Assembly (NCBI GenBank): GCA_963798275.1
Contig: CAWCTB010000027.1
Coordinates: 1 to 41,532 of the forward strand
Length of the DNA: 41,532 bases
From: CAWCTB01 sp963798275
Lineage (GTDB): Bacteria > Acidobacteriota > Terriglobia > Terriglobales > Acidobacteriaceae
Direction: 5' to 3'
In this document: positions 8,254-16,916 of the stretch, piece by piece
Numbering within the stretch: the first letter of the stretch is position 1
Layout of the letters: each line of letters begins with the position of its first letter
Notes under the pieces: model-generated
What the model was told of the DNA's origin: nothing
The model's database searches: none
What the model saw: the letters and a program-made list of their open reading frames with translations, nothing else
Made by a program: the position numbers and the translations under genes

Positions 8254-9784
8254 CAACCCAATCCCGCGTCTCGAATTCACGGTAGTTTGACTCCAGCTTC
8301 CATTGCAGACGGGCCTTCTCGCTGCCATCGAGGAATTTCTGGCAACGCGCCGAGGCCAGCTTCGCTCCCGCCCGGTCGCCGACACATTCGGGAACGGGCA
8401 CGAAGGTCTTCGGGTTGCGCCACAGGCTGGCGCCCGGCAGGAACGCGTGCTCGAGGCTGGTGCGCGCCATGTTCTTCAGATCGGCGTAGCTAAGGTCCTG
8501 CTCGTCGATACCCTTCAGGTATTCATGCGTCATGTCGGAGCGGGCGACGCCCTCATCGTCGGTGGCCAGGGCCACGGGAACTCCGGCGCGCATGTACAGG
8601 TGCAGGGGATGCTGTTTGCCGGAGACGCGCAGAATCACGTCGTTGCTGGTGAGACAGGCCTCGAGCATAACATTGCGCTGGGCCATCTCGCGCATGAGCT
8701 GTTGCGGTTGCGTCTCGCTCATTACATCGACCCCATGTCCAATGCGCTCGGCGTGCGCGATTTCAACCGAGTCTCGGATGTGGAAGCGCAGGCCCTCCGG
8801 CGGCACCATGCCATAAGCCAGTTCTCCGGCGTGCAAGGCGATGTGCACTTTGGGGTAGAGGCCGTGCAGGTACTGCAGCATGCGCATGTGGGCGAGAAAG
8901 TCGTGCATGGGAACGTAGTAGTCTTCGGGCATCACCAGGTTGAGCCCGACAAAGCGGGGATCGACGCCGGCCAGATGGAAGCCGAGCAACATTTGCGCGA
9001 ACACGATGTTCTTGGGCCGGCCACGACCCACCTGGAAGAGATAGCGCTGAGGTATCTGACAACCAGGATCGGCGTCAGGCTTGCCGCAGTGGAGCAGGTC
9101 ATTGCGTTCGGCTTCGGCCTGGTCTAGCTGCTGGCGGGCTTCGGCAATCGCCTGGTCCATGCCATTTTCCATCAATTGCTTCTGCATCTGGACGAGGTCG
9201 TCACTCCAGGGAGTCTTTTCCACCATCTCTTTGAAGGCCGCTCCGGTGGGAGTAAGCATGAGTTCCTGATAAACCTCTCCCTGGGAGGCTGCACGGGTTG
9301 CGGTTTCGGCCAGCATCCCGCCGGTTTTGCCTTGGGTACCCGCACCAAACTTGTCGAAGGTGTCGAAGAAGTGGTCGTGGCCGGACTGTCCCGACAACTT
9401 CCAGTCGCGCATGGAGAAGGCGTCAATCATGTTGCGGTACAGGACGGGATCGCTGAGCGCGTTAGCGGCGGGAACGGCGTTGCTCATGCCCTTGCAGGGA
9501 GGTGCGATGAGTTGCCGAGAGATGGGATCGACGCAGTCGTCCATCTCGACGGCCCAGTTAATGATCGATTCGGCATAAATGGCGCCGCTGAGATGGACGT
9601 GCACATCGGCGCCCTTAGGCATTTCGCGAACGAACGCCAGCAGCAGCCCAGGGTTCTTGCGTACGCTCTCCAGGTAGCGAGCGGCGCGCGCCTCCTGGGG
9701 CGTTGTGGCCGCCACAGCCAAGGAGGTCAACAGGGCCAGAACAATCGACAAGCAAATTGTCAGACGATAAGAGGAGCGCGGCAC
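8219..9784 (-). CDS. exported adenosine deaminase-family protein
   Basis: This is a member of the adenosine/AMP deaminase family, which hydrolyses the 6-amino group of adenine nucleosides with a catalytic zinc. The metal-binding HxH is in ADVHVHLSGAIY, the later histidine is in IALHAGELAYG, and HAERIGHGVDV and ALATDDEGVARSD carry the remaining catalytic residues. The chosen start is the GTG at 9784, which puts a signal peptide (LTICLSIVLALLTSLAVA) at the N-terminus and gives 521 residues. The open frame continues upstream to about 10105, but only as the antisense of hpt. The protein is longer than cytosolic adenosine deaminases (about 340 residues) because of an insertion containing LLHCGKPDADPGCQ. 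An exported location suggests scavenging of extracellular nucleosides. Confidence 0.88.
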   Translation of the reverse strand: MPRSSYRLTICLSIVLALLTSLAVAATTPQEARAARYLESVRKNPGLLLAFVREMPKGADVHVHLSGAIYAESIINWAVEMDDCVDPISRQLIAPPCKGMSNAVPAANALSDPVLYRNMIDAFSMRDWKLSGQSGHDHFFDTFDKFGAGTQGKTGGMLAETATRAASQGEVYQELMLTPTGAAFKEMVEKTPWSDDLVQMQKQLMENGMDQAIAEARQQLDQAEAERNDLLHCGKPDADPGCQIPQRYLFQVGRGRPKNIVFAQMLLGFHLAGVDPRFVGLNLVMPEDYYVPMHDFLAHMRMLQYLHGLYPKVHIALHAGELAYGMVPPEGLRFHIRDSVEIAHAERIGHGVDVMSETQPQQLMREMAQRNVMLEACLTSNDVILRVSGKQHPLHLYMRAGVPVALATDDEGVARSDMTHEYLKGIDEQDLSYADLKNMARTSLEHAFLPGASLWRNPKTFVPVPECVGDRAGAKLASARCQKFLDGSEKARLQWKLESNYREFETRDWVVTAGSSRAAAQ

Positions 9785-9920
9785 GCTGAGGCCTCCGAGA
9801 GAAAAGATTGTCGGGGAAGAATCTCCGGCATCATACCAGCCGAAGCGGGTGCTGGGTAGTTGAAGTTCTGCCCTGCATTCTCTACTATCCGTTTTTCTGC
9901 AAATCGCTTTGGGTGAGGCC

Positions 9921-10442
9921 GTGGAAAAGCTGCGAGTGCTGATTACCCGCGAGCAGATCGCGCGAAAGGTCGAGGAGATGGGCCGGCGAATCAGCCAGGA
10001 TTTCGCCGGTGAGCCAGTGGTGCTGGTCGGGGTGCTGAAGGGGGCGACGATCTTCCTGGCCGATCTGGCGCGAACGATCAGCCTGGATGCGACCTTCGAT
10101 TTCATTGCGGTTTCCAGTTACGGCAACAGCCGGCAGCAGAGCGGGGAAGTGAGGCTGGTGAGAGACATTGACCAGTCGGTGGAAGGGAAGAACATCATCC
10201 TGGTGGAGGACATCCTGGACACGGGGCTGACGTTGACGTATCTGAAAGGCCTGCTGCTGGCGCATCATCCGAAGGCGGTGAAGATAGCCGCGCTGCTGGA
10301 CAAAACGTCACGGCGCATCGCGCCGATTCAAGGCGACTACGTCGGCTTCGAGATTCCCGACGAGTTCGTGGTGGGCTACGGGTTGGACTACGCGGAACGA
10401 TACCGCAACCTGCCCGACGTTTGTGTTTTGGAGTCTGAGTAA
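9921..10442 (+). CDS. hpt: hypoxanthine phosphoribosyltransferase
   Basis: Hpt converts hypoxanthine (and usually guanine) plus PRPP to IMP or GMP in purine salvage in the cytoplasm. The 173-residue sequence has the type I phosphoribosyltransferase fold: VLVGVLKGATIFLADL near the N-terminus, the flexible-loop region with SSYGNS, and the PRPP-binding motif IILVEDILDTGLT, then DYVGFEIPDEFVVGYGLDY, which binds the purine ring. The GTG at 9921 was preferred; a TTG at 9909 in the same frame is possible. It is divergent from the adenosine deaminase gene with about 136 bp between starts, and deoC follows after 25 bp on the same strand. Confidence 0.93.
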   Translation: MEKLRVLITREQIARKVEEMGRRISQDFAGEPVVLVGVLKGATIFLADLARTISLDATFDFIAVSSYGNSRQQSGEVRLVRDIDQSVEGKNIILVEDILDTGLTLTYLKGLLLAHHPKAVKIAALLDKTSRRIAPIQGDYVGFEIPDEFVVGYGLDYAERYRNLPDVCVLESE

Positions 10443-10467
10443 AAGGCGCGTAAGATTTTCTTTTACT

Positions 10468-11193
10468 ATGTCTGCGAATTCATTTGTCTCTTCTGGTGCA
10501 TCGCCGGTTCTGGAAAGCGACTGGCGTAGTGCGGCACAACTCATCGACCACACGCTGCTCAGTCCACAAGCCACCCGCCAACAGGTGATCGAGCTGTGCT
10601 CCGAGGCGGTGCAGTACGGCTTTTTCTCGGTCATGGTGAACCCGGCCAATGTGGCGCTGGCTGCGGCCCGGGTGCATGGCAGCGCTGTGAGGGTCGGCAC
10701 CGTGGTGGGTTTCCCGCTGGGCGCCAACCTGACGGTGACCAAGATCGCGGAAGCCGAAGCCGTGCTGCGCGACGGCGCCCATGAACTCGACATGGTGATC
10801 AATATTGGCGCGCTGAAGTCGGGCGACAGGGTGCTGGTGCGAAGCGAGATGCACAGCCTGGCCGAGATGGCCCATCATCACGGGGCGCTTCTGAAGGCCA
10901 TCCTGGAAAATGCGCTGCTCACCCAAGGCGAGAAGATTCTGGCCTGCGCGCTGGCGGTCGAAGCCGGCGTTGACTTTGTGAAGACCTCCACCGGGTTTGC
11001 CAGCTCGGGCGCGACGGCCGCAGACGTGGCCCTGATGCGCGGGGTTGTCGGACACAAGATCGGAGTTAAAGCCGCCGGAGGCATCCGCACCGCGGCGCAG
11101 TTCAGCGAGATGGTGGAGGCGGGGGCGAACCGCATCGGGGCCAGCGCGAGCCTTGCGATTGTACGGGAAATGGGCGCTCCGGCAGACCTATAA
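10468..11193 (+). CDS. deoC: deoxyribose-phosphate aldolase
   Basis: DeoC cleaves 2-deoxyribose 5-phosphate to glyceraldehyde 3-phosphate and acetaldehyde, feeding deoxynucleoside sugar into glycolysis. The 241-residue TIM barrel shows LIDHTLLSPQAT, FPLGANLTVTKIAEAE, HELDMVINIGALKSGD, the Schiff-base lysine in VDFVKTSTGFASSGAT, and VKAAGGIRTAAQ with the second catalytic lysine. The ATG at 10468 is preferred to an in-frame TTG-type start at 10423 inside hpt. It lies between hpt and the nucleoside transporter on the same strand, which fits a catabolic salvage operon. Confidence 0.95.
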   Translation: MSANSFVSSGASPVLESDWRSAAQLIDHTLLSPQATRQQVIELCSEAVQYGFFSVMVNPANVALAAARVHGSAVRVGTVVGFPLGANLTVTKIAEAEAVLRDGAHELDMVINIGALKSGDRVLVRSEMHSLAEMAHHHGALLKAILENALLTQGEKILACALAVEAGVDFVKTSTGFASSGATAADVALMRGVVGHKIGVKAAGGIRTAAQFSEMVEAGANRIGASASLAIVREMGAPADL

Positions 11194-11287
11194 CCATGAA
11201 CCAGCATCGAACGGCGGTTGCAATCTTCAGCAACAATCGTACCGCCTGCGCAAGCAGCCGACAGGCCACGGAAGTCCGGGAGCGACG

Positions 11288-12535
11288 ATGCAGCGGCTGA
11301 CGGGCTTGCTGGGGATCCTCGCCATTCTTGTCGCCGCATACCTTTTCTCAACCGACCGAAAAGCCATCCGCAAGCGAACCGTGGCGGTTGGACTTACACT
11401 GCAGTTCCTGTTCGCGATTCTGGTGTTGCGCGTGAGCCTGGGACAGCGGGTAATGTACGCGGCCGGGGCCGCGGTCACCACTCTGCTGAACTACTCCTTT
11501 GCCGGGTCGGAGTTCCTGTTCGGCGACCTGGGCAGCAAGATGTCGAAGTTTGGTTTCGTGTTTGCCTTCCAGGTGCTGCCGACCATCATCTTCATCGCGG
11601 CGTTCTTTGCCATCCTCTATCACTACGGCGTGATGCAGTTCATCATTCGGCAATTTGCCAAAGTAATGATGCGCTTCATGGGGGCGAGCGGGGTGGAGTC
11701 GACGAACGTCGCGGCCAGCATCTTCATGGGGCAGACGGAAGCACCGCTGACGATCAGGCCCTTCCTGCCGAAGGTGACGCAGTCGGAGCTGATGACCATC
11801 ATGACCAGCGGGATGGCACACGTCTCGGGCGGCATCATGGGGGCCTACATCCTCAGCGGGGTGGAGGCGCGCCACCTGCTGACCGCGGTGATCATGACTG
11901 CGCCGGGGACGATCCTGATTGCGAAGATGATGGTGCCGGAGACGGAGGAGACGCTTGGCGCCGATTCCAAGCTGATCGAGAAGGCCGAGTTCGACACGAA
12001 GGAGAGCAACGTTCTCGATGCGGCCGCGAAGGGCACGACCGACGGACTCCACTTGGCCCTCAACGTGGCAGCGATGTTGATCTCATTTCTGGCGCTGATT
12101 GCCCTGATCAACGGCATACTGGGCGGCATTCACGGTTTTCTGGCGGCCCACGGCTTTCGATGGTTTCCCTCGCAACTGCAGACGATCCTGGGGGCGATCT
12201 TCGCTCCCGTGGCGTGGCTGATCGGCGTGCCGTGGCACGACTGTCCGGCGATCGGCAACCTGCTGGGCACGCGCATGGCTCTCAACGAGCTGGTGGCCTT
12301 CACCATGCTGGGAGCGCAGAAGGCGGGGCTCGATCCCCGGTCATTCACCATTGCGACCTACGCGCTGTGCGGCTTCGCCAACTTCGGCTCCATCGGAATG
12401 CAGATTGGTGGACTGAGCGCGCTGGCCCCCAATCGGCGGCACGACCTGGCGAAGCTGGGCTTTCGCGCCATGATTGCCGGGACGCTGGCGAATCTCATGT
12501 CGGCCAGCATCGTGGGGATTCTGCTGCGGCAGTGA
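11288..12535 (+). CDS. concentrative nucleoside transporter (NupC/CNT family)
   Basis: This is a cation-coupled nucleoside importer of the CNT family in the inner membrane, 415 residues. The conserved core is visible: the gate region, FGFVFAFQVLPTIIFIAAFF, the substrate-binding SIFMGQTEAPLTIRPFL, the TSGMAHVSGGIMGAYIL segment, and GTRMALNELVAF and ALCGFANFGSIGMQIGGL near the C-terminus. About ten hydrophobic segments can be counted. An open frame begins earlier at 11045, inside deoC, but the first plausible start is the ATG at 11288 followed directly by a membrane segment. It comes last in the hpt-deoC series and would supply the nucleosides used by cdd, deoC and hpt. Confidence 0.93.
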   Translation: MQRLTGLLGILAILVAAYLFSTDRKAIRKRTVAVGLTLQFLFAILVLRVSLGQRVMYAAGAAVTTLLNYSFAGSEFLFGDLGSKMSKFGFVFAFQVLPTIIFIAAFFAILYHYGVMQFIIRQFAKVMMRFMGASGVESTNVAASIFMGQTEAPLTIRPFLPKVTQSELMTIMTSGMAHVSGGIMGAYILSGVEARHLLTAVIMTAPGTILIAKMMVPETEETLGADSKLIEKAEFDTKESNVLDAAAKGTTDGLHLALNVAAMLISFLALIALINGILGGIHGFLAAHGFRWFPSQLQTILGAIFAPVAWLIGVPWHDCPAIGNLLGTRMALNELVAFTMLGAQKAGLDPRSFTIATYALCGFANFGSIGMQIGGLSALAPNRRHDLAKLGFRAMIAGTLANLMSASIVGILLRQ

Positions 12536-12861
12536 GGAGAGTGGATCGTGAATCGTGGTCTCCTGACAGCCGTGGGGCCGGCGCTGCCAGCGGTCTACTG
12601 GCCCATCCGCTACCCCCCCAACCACCATCCACTGTCTTCCTCACACTGCCTTGTGACCCCCGCACTAGTGGGAGAACCCAACTGGGCAGAAGCTTAAGTG
12701 TTGGAGCCGGCCAACGGCTCCTGCGCGCGTGTGTGCGCTGATATCGAGGCTCCCACCCAAGGTTAACCAGGCATTTACAACGGCGAAAGTTTTCGCGCGT
12801 GTAGACTGGGGTCCGGACTCGACCGCCGCACTCGTCTGCGTGCATTCATACGGAGGCCGTA
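12536..12861. other. intergenic region upstream of maeB
   Basis: About 325 bp without a credible gene. It holds a short C-run region near 12606-12612. A TTTACA box lies at 12774-12779, but no properly spaced -10 box follows. A GGAGG ribosome-binding site lies just before the maeB ATG (around 12851-12856). No clear terminator for the transporter gene was seen. Confidence 0.5.
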
Positions 12862-15156
12862 ATGTCAGTTACCAAGCAGGAAGCACTCGACTACCACCAG
12901 GGAACACGGCCGGGCAAGGTGGAAGTCGTTTCCAGCAAGCCCTGTCTCACCCAACGCGATCTCAGCCTTGCCTACACACCCGGCGTCGCCCAGCCGTGCC
13001 TGGAAATCGAGAAGAACCCGCAGGATGCATTTAAGTACACAGCGAAGGGGAACCTGGTAGCCGTGGTCACCAATGGCACCGCGGTGCTGGGCCTCGGCGA
13101 TATCGGAGCCCTGGCCGGCAAACCGGTGATGGAAGGGAAGGGCGTCCTGTTCAAACGGTTCGCCGACATCGATGTGTTCGACATCGAACTGGACACCCAC
13201 AATCCGGATGAGATCATCAAGGCCTGCCAGTTGCTGGAGCCGACGTTTGGCGGAATCAACCTGGAGGACATCAAGGCCCCGGAGTGTTTCTACATCGAAG
13301 AGACGCTGAAGAAGACGATGAAGATTCCAGTGTTCCACGATGACCAGCACGGAACGGCGATCATCTCGGGCGCCGCGCTGATCAACGCTCTCGACATCGT
13401 GGGCAAACGAATTGACCAGGTGAAAATCGTAGTCAATGGCGCCGGGGCGGCGGGCATCGCCTGCGCCGAGCACTATGTCGCGCTGGGTGCGAAGCGCGAT
13501 AACGTGACCCTGTGCGATACCAAGGGCGTGGTTTACAGGGGCCGCAAGGAGGGAATGAATCCCTACAAGGAACGCTTTGCCAGGGAGACGCCGCTGCGTA
13601 CCCTCGCGGAAGCGGCCAAGGACGCTGACGTTCTTCTCGGGCTCTCCGTCAAGGGCGCATTTACGCCGGAGATGATTCGTGCACTGGCTCCCCGGCCGGT
13701 GGTGTTTGCCATGGCGAACCCCGACCCGGAGATCACCTACGACGAGGCACGCGCGGTGCGGGACGACATCATCATGGCTACCGGCCGCTCCGACTATCCC
13801 AACCAGGTGAACAACGTCTTGGGATTCCCGTTCATCTTCCGCGGGGCACTCGACGTGCACGCTACGACCATCAACCAGGAGATGAAGCTGGCCGCTACGC
13901 GAGCGCTGGCGGCGCTGGCCAAAGAAGACGTACCGGATTCCGTGTGCCGGGCGTATGCCGTCGAGCGCATGAAGTTTGGCCCTGACTACATTATTCCCAA
14001 GCCATTCGATCCCCGCGTGCTGGTGTGGGAGGCGGTAGCCGTGGCCAAGGCCGCGATGGAGACCGGGGTGGCTCAGAACCCGGTGGACCTGGAGCAGTAT
14101 CGCGAGCAACTGGAACGCAGACTGGGCAAGGCGCATGAACTGATGCGCATTATGATTCACAAGGCGAAGGCGAACCCCAAACGTGTTGTGTTCCCCGAGG
14201 GCACGCACGAGAAGATCCTCCGGGCCTGCCACGTACTGATCGAGGAGAAGATCGCGATCCCGGTCCTAGTGGGGCGAAGCCACGAAATCGAGCAGGCGGC
14301 GGCCGATCTGGGGATTTCCTTGGAGGGAGCGCAGATTGTGGAACCGGCGACCTATCCGCGGTGGCAGCAGTATGTCAACGAGTTCTACCACTTGCGGCAG
14401 CGCCATGGGGTGACCTACGCAGGCGCCGAAGAATTGATGAACAAGAGCAACATCTTCGGGTCGATGATGGTGCGCATGGGCGATGCCGATGCGTTGGTTT
14501 CGGGAGTCTCGCAGAACTATCCCGACACCATCCGCCCGGCGCTGCAGGTCATCGGCGTGCGGGAAGGCATTCACAAAGTCTCGGGGGTGTATCTGATCAT
14601 CACGCGCAAGGGTGACCTGTTCTTCCTGGCTGACGCTACCGTGAACATCGAACCCACCGCCGAAGACCTGGCGGAGATTGCTCTCTGTACCGCCCAGGAA
14701 GCGCGCCGCTTCGACGTGGAGCCCAGGGTTGCCATGCTGTCCTTCTCCACCTTCGGTAGTACGCGGCATCCCCTGTGCGACAAGGTGCGCAAGGCGGTGG
14801 AACTGGTGCGCTATGCCGATCCGACACTGATTATCGACGGCGAGGTGCAGGGGGACATCGCCGTGCAGCCGAAGAAGCTGGAAGGTTTTCCCTTCTCGCC
14901 GCTGAAAAACGGGGCGAATGTGCTGGTGTTTCCCGATCTGCAGTCGTGCAATATCGCCTGCAAGCTGCTGGCGACAATCGGCGGAGGAGAAACGGTCGGA
15001 CCGATTCTTTCGGGAATGGCCAAGCCGGTGCACCTGCTGCAGCGGGGCGCTGAAGTGGAAGACATCGTCAACATGACGACCATCGCGGTAGTGGACGCTC
15101 AAGACCTGAGCGCCATGCCGCCAAGGCGGGTGCGGGCGGTGGCGGCCGTGAGCTAG
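12862..15156 (+). CDS. maeB: NADP-dependent malic enzyme with C-terminal phosphotransacetylase-like domain
   Basis: MaeB decarboxylates malate to pyruvate with reduction of NADP. The 764-residue hybrid has the malic-enzyme part in about residues 1-430 (YTPGVAQPC, NGTAVLGLGDIGALAG, PVFHDDQHGTAIISGAAL, the Rossmann motif VVNGAGAAGIACAEHY, and FAMANPDPEITYDEA). The phosphotransacetylase-like domain covers about 430-760 (KRVVFPEGTHEKILRACHVL, ADALVSGVSQNYPDT, LTIID-type and NVLVFPDLQSCNIACKLL segments). In characterised hybrids the second domain mediates allosteric regulation, for example by acetyl-CoA, rather than acetyl transfer. A clear ribosome-binding site precedes the ATG, and a strong intrinsic terminator follows the stop. 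The gene appears complete and monocistronic. Confidence 0.96.
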   Translation: MSVTKQEALDYHQGTRPGKVEVVSSKPCLTQRDLSLAYTPGVAQPCLEIEKNPQDAFKYTAKGNLVAVVTNGTAVLGLGDIGALAGKPVMEGKGVLFKRFADIDVFDIELDTHNPDEIIKACQLLEPTFGGINLEDIKAPECFYIEETLKKTMKIPVFHDDQHGTAIISGAALINALDIVGKRIDQVKIVVNGAGAAGIACAEHYVALGAKRDNVTLCDTKGVVYRGRKEGMNPYKERFARETPLRTLAEAAKDADVLLGLSVKGAFTPEMIRALAPRPVVFAMANPDPEITYDEARAVRDDIIMATGRSDYPNQVNNVLGFPFIFRGALDVHATTINQEMKLAATRALAALAKEDVPDSVCRAYAVERMKFGPDYIIPKPFDPRVLVWEAVAVAKAAMETGVAQNPVDLEQYREQLERRLGKAHELMRIMIHKAKANPKRVVFPEGTHEKILRACHVLIEEKIAIPVLVGRSHEIEQAAADLGISLEGAQIVEPATYPRWQQYVNEFYHLRQRHGVTYAGAEELMNKSNIFGSMMVRMGDADALVSGVSQNYPDTIRPALQVIGVREGIHKVSGVYLIITRKGDLFFLADATVNIEPTAEDLAEIALCTAQEARRFDVEPRVAMLSFSTFGSTRHPLCDKVRKAVELVRYADPTLIIDGEVQGDIAVQPKKLEGFPFSPLKNGANVLVFPDLQSCNIACKLLATIGGGETVGPILSGMAKPVHLLQRGAEVEDIVNMTTIAVVDAQDLSAMPPRRVRAVAAVS

Positions 15157-15184
15157 ACACGCTTGTCACAGCGGTAACGTCCAG

Positions 15185-15216
15185 GGGCGTACCCATTCGG
15201 GCGCGCCCTTTTTGTT
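15185..15216 (+). terminator. intrinsic terminator of maeB
   Basis: GGGCGT at 15185-15190 pairs with GCGCCC at 15203-15208; an inner CCC/GGG stem closes an ATTC loop, with one A-C mismatch between the two stems. A run TTTTT then GTT follows directly. It begins 28 bp after the maeB stop. The group II intron starts immediately after the U-tract. Confidence 0.85.
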
Positions 15217-16527
15217 GTGTGCGCCCGGCAGGGCGCACTTACTTGGAGGTGAAAGTCCTCTACACACCCGGCAAGGGGAAGGGTTAGCTGAACGGCAAGG
15301 GTGTCCGTCGCGAGGCGGAATCTGGAGGAAGCCGTAGGCAAAGCGCTGGCCTGACGAACAGGAAGCGGATAGAGGCGGCAAGGTGGAGATACCGAAGCCG
15401 CAAGGCGGGGTACGCACCCTGGGCATCCCGAGGGTGTTGGATCGTCTGATTCAACAGGCGCTCAAGCAGGTAATGCAACCGCTGTTCGATCCGGAGTTTT
15501 CCCGGTCGAGTTACGGCTTTGGTCCCGGACGCAATGCGCACCAGGCCGTGCAAATGGCGCGAGGTTACGTTGCGGAAGGCAAGCGCTGGGTCGTTGACCT
15601 TGACCTGGAAAAGTTCTTCGACCGGGTGAACCACGACGTGCTGATGGCACGGGTGGCGCGCAAGGTGAGGGACGAACGGGTGTTGAAGCTGATCCGGCGC
15701 TATCTGGAAGCGGGACTGATGGAAGGCGGGGTAACGAGCATGCGGACGGAGGGCACACCGCAAGGCGGACCGCTGTCTCCGCTGTTGTCGAATATCCTGC
15801 GGGACGATCTGGATCGTGAACTGGAGCGGCGCGGGCTTAGCTTCTGCCGTTATGCGGACGACGGCAACATCTATGTCGGCAGCAAGCGGGCAGGAGAGCG
15901 GGTGATGCAAGCGGTCACGGCGTTTCTGGAGCGGAGGCTGAAGTTGAAGGTCAACGCATCCAAAAGCGCAGTGGCGCGACCGTGGGAGCGGAAGTTCCTT
16001 GGCTACAGCATGACGTGGCACAAGAAACCGAAGCTGAAGATCGCGCAACCAAGCCGTGAGCGGCTGGCGGAGAAAATCCGCAAGACGTTACGGGAGGCGC
16101 GTGGCGGAGGCCTGAAACAAGCAATCGAGCGGCTCAATCCCATCCTTCGGGGTTGGGTTGCGTACTTCCGGCTCACCGCGGTCAAAGGCGTGCTGGAAGA
16201 CCTTGATGGTTGGATCAGGCGCAAACTACGGGCTCTACTATGGCGGCAATGGAAGCACGTCTACACCCGGGCAACGAACCTGATGCGGGCGGGGTTGGGG
16301 AAAGTGCGGGCGTGGCCATCGGCCACCCATGGGCGCGGCCCATGGTGGAACAGCGGTGCCTCGCACATGAACGCAGCCTATCCGCAGTCTCGGTTCGACC
16401 AAATGGGGCTGGTTTCGCTGCGGGAAACGCAGCAGCGCCTCTCGCCTGCTTCCTGAACCGCCGGATGCGGAACCGCACGTCCGGTGGTGTGGGAGGACGG
16501 CAGGGGTGACCCTGCCTCCTACCCGAT
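15217..16527 (+). mobile_element. group II intron, class C type, internally deleted
   Basis: The 5' end is GTGTG (15217-15221), matching the GUGYG consensus, followed by the hairpin CGCCCGGCAGGGCG. The 3' end has a domain V-like hairpin at about 16456-16488 (GCCGGA, GCGGAACCGC, TCCGGTGG) and a domain VI-like hairpin with GGCAGGG/CCCTGCC and the terminal ACCCGAT (16521-16527). Only about 165 nt separate the 5' end from the conserved VEIPKP residues of the reverse transcriptase, where full introns have several hundred more. Much of domains I-IV and the RT N-terminus are therefore missing. Its position directly after a rho-independent terminator is the known target preference of class C introns. 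The exact ends are inferred from consensus and not tested by folding. Confidence 0.85.
15383..16456 (+). pseudogene. ltrA-like: group II intron reverse transcriptase/maturase, N-terminally truncated
   Basis: The reading frame begins at VEIPKPQGGVRTLGIPRVLD, the RT-2 region, so the RT-0 and RT-1 blocks (about 75 residues) are absent. The remaining 357 residues contain SSYGFGPGRNAHQAV, WVVDLDLEKFFDRVNHD with the first catalytic Asp, GTPQGGPLSPLLSNI, the catalytic CRYADDGNIYV (YADD), KSAVARPWERKFLGY and the maturase domain with LNPILRGWVAYFRLT and WIRRKLRALLWRQWKHVYTR. The sequence resembles class IIC enzymes such as GsI-IIC, by memory of that sequence. With the N-terminus and most intron RNA domains gone, autonomous mobility is unlikely, although partial activity in trans cannot be excluded. 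The C-terminus appears complete. Confidence 0.85.
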
Positions 16528-16916
16528 CGGACGCTGTGGGAGGCCTGCGTTTGAGTGCCCTGCGATTCCGGACTATCTGGCGTGAGCCGTAGTTGATCGG
16601 CGGCACCGCCGGCTAATTGTGCGTGCGGCAACCAACTTCCGGGGGCAGTCTAAGCGCCACTTAAGCACCATTGACATCGTGAGAAAAGGCGTCCATATTT
16701 TGCGGAATTCGCTTCCCAGAGCGATCCAGGGCGTGAGAGATCTTCCAGACCAAACTCCGATGCGAGAGAAGACTCCACCAAAACGCTAAACACCCGGATG
16801 GGTATTTACGACGCTGAAGAGCGCATTATACCTTCTTTCAGCGCATTCTCACCCAAGCCCCATCCACTGATCTTGGCCAGTGGCAACATCGGCCACAAGA
16901 GAAGAGGAGAAAGCAA
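16528..16916. other. intergenic region and long 5' leader before the Lys/Glu-rich gene
   Basis: About 390 bp with no supported gene. It contains the original 3' flank of the intron target, then a sigma70-like promoter at 16671-16699, then about 210 nt of untranslated leader. A short frame starting at 16798 overlaps the downstream gene in another frame and mirrors its repeats; it is judged a shadow. Confidence 0.5.
16671..16699 (+). promoter_or_regulatory. sigma70-type promoter upstream of the Lys/Glu-rich gene
   Basis: A perfect -35 box TTGACA (16671-16676) and a -10-like CATATT (16694-16699) are spaced by 17 bp. Transcription would start near 16706, giving a leader of about 210 nt before the ATG at 16917. 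Confidence 0.5.

Noticed and set aside
11218..12741. 507-codon plus-strand frame over the nucleoside transporter
   Set aside because: It is an out-of-frame reading of the CNT gene, with composition dominated by G, R, D and H and no membrane segments.
12774..12807. Possible maeB promoter (TTTACA and TAGACT)
   Set aside because: The spacing of 20-22 bp is outside the usual 15-19 bp range.
12865..14232. 455-codon minus-strand frame opposite maeB
   Set aside because: It mirrors a strongly supported gene, has no motif, and has no plausible start signal.
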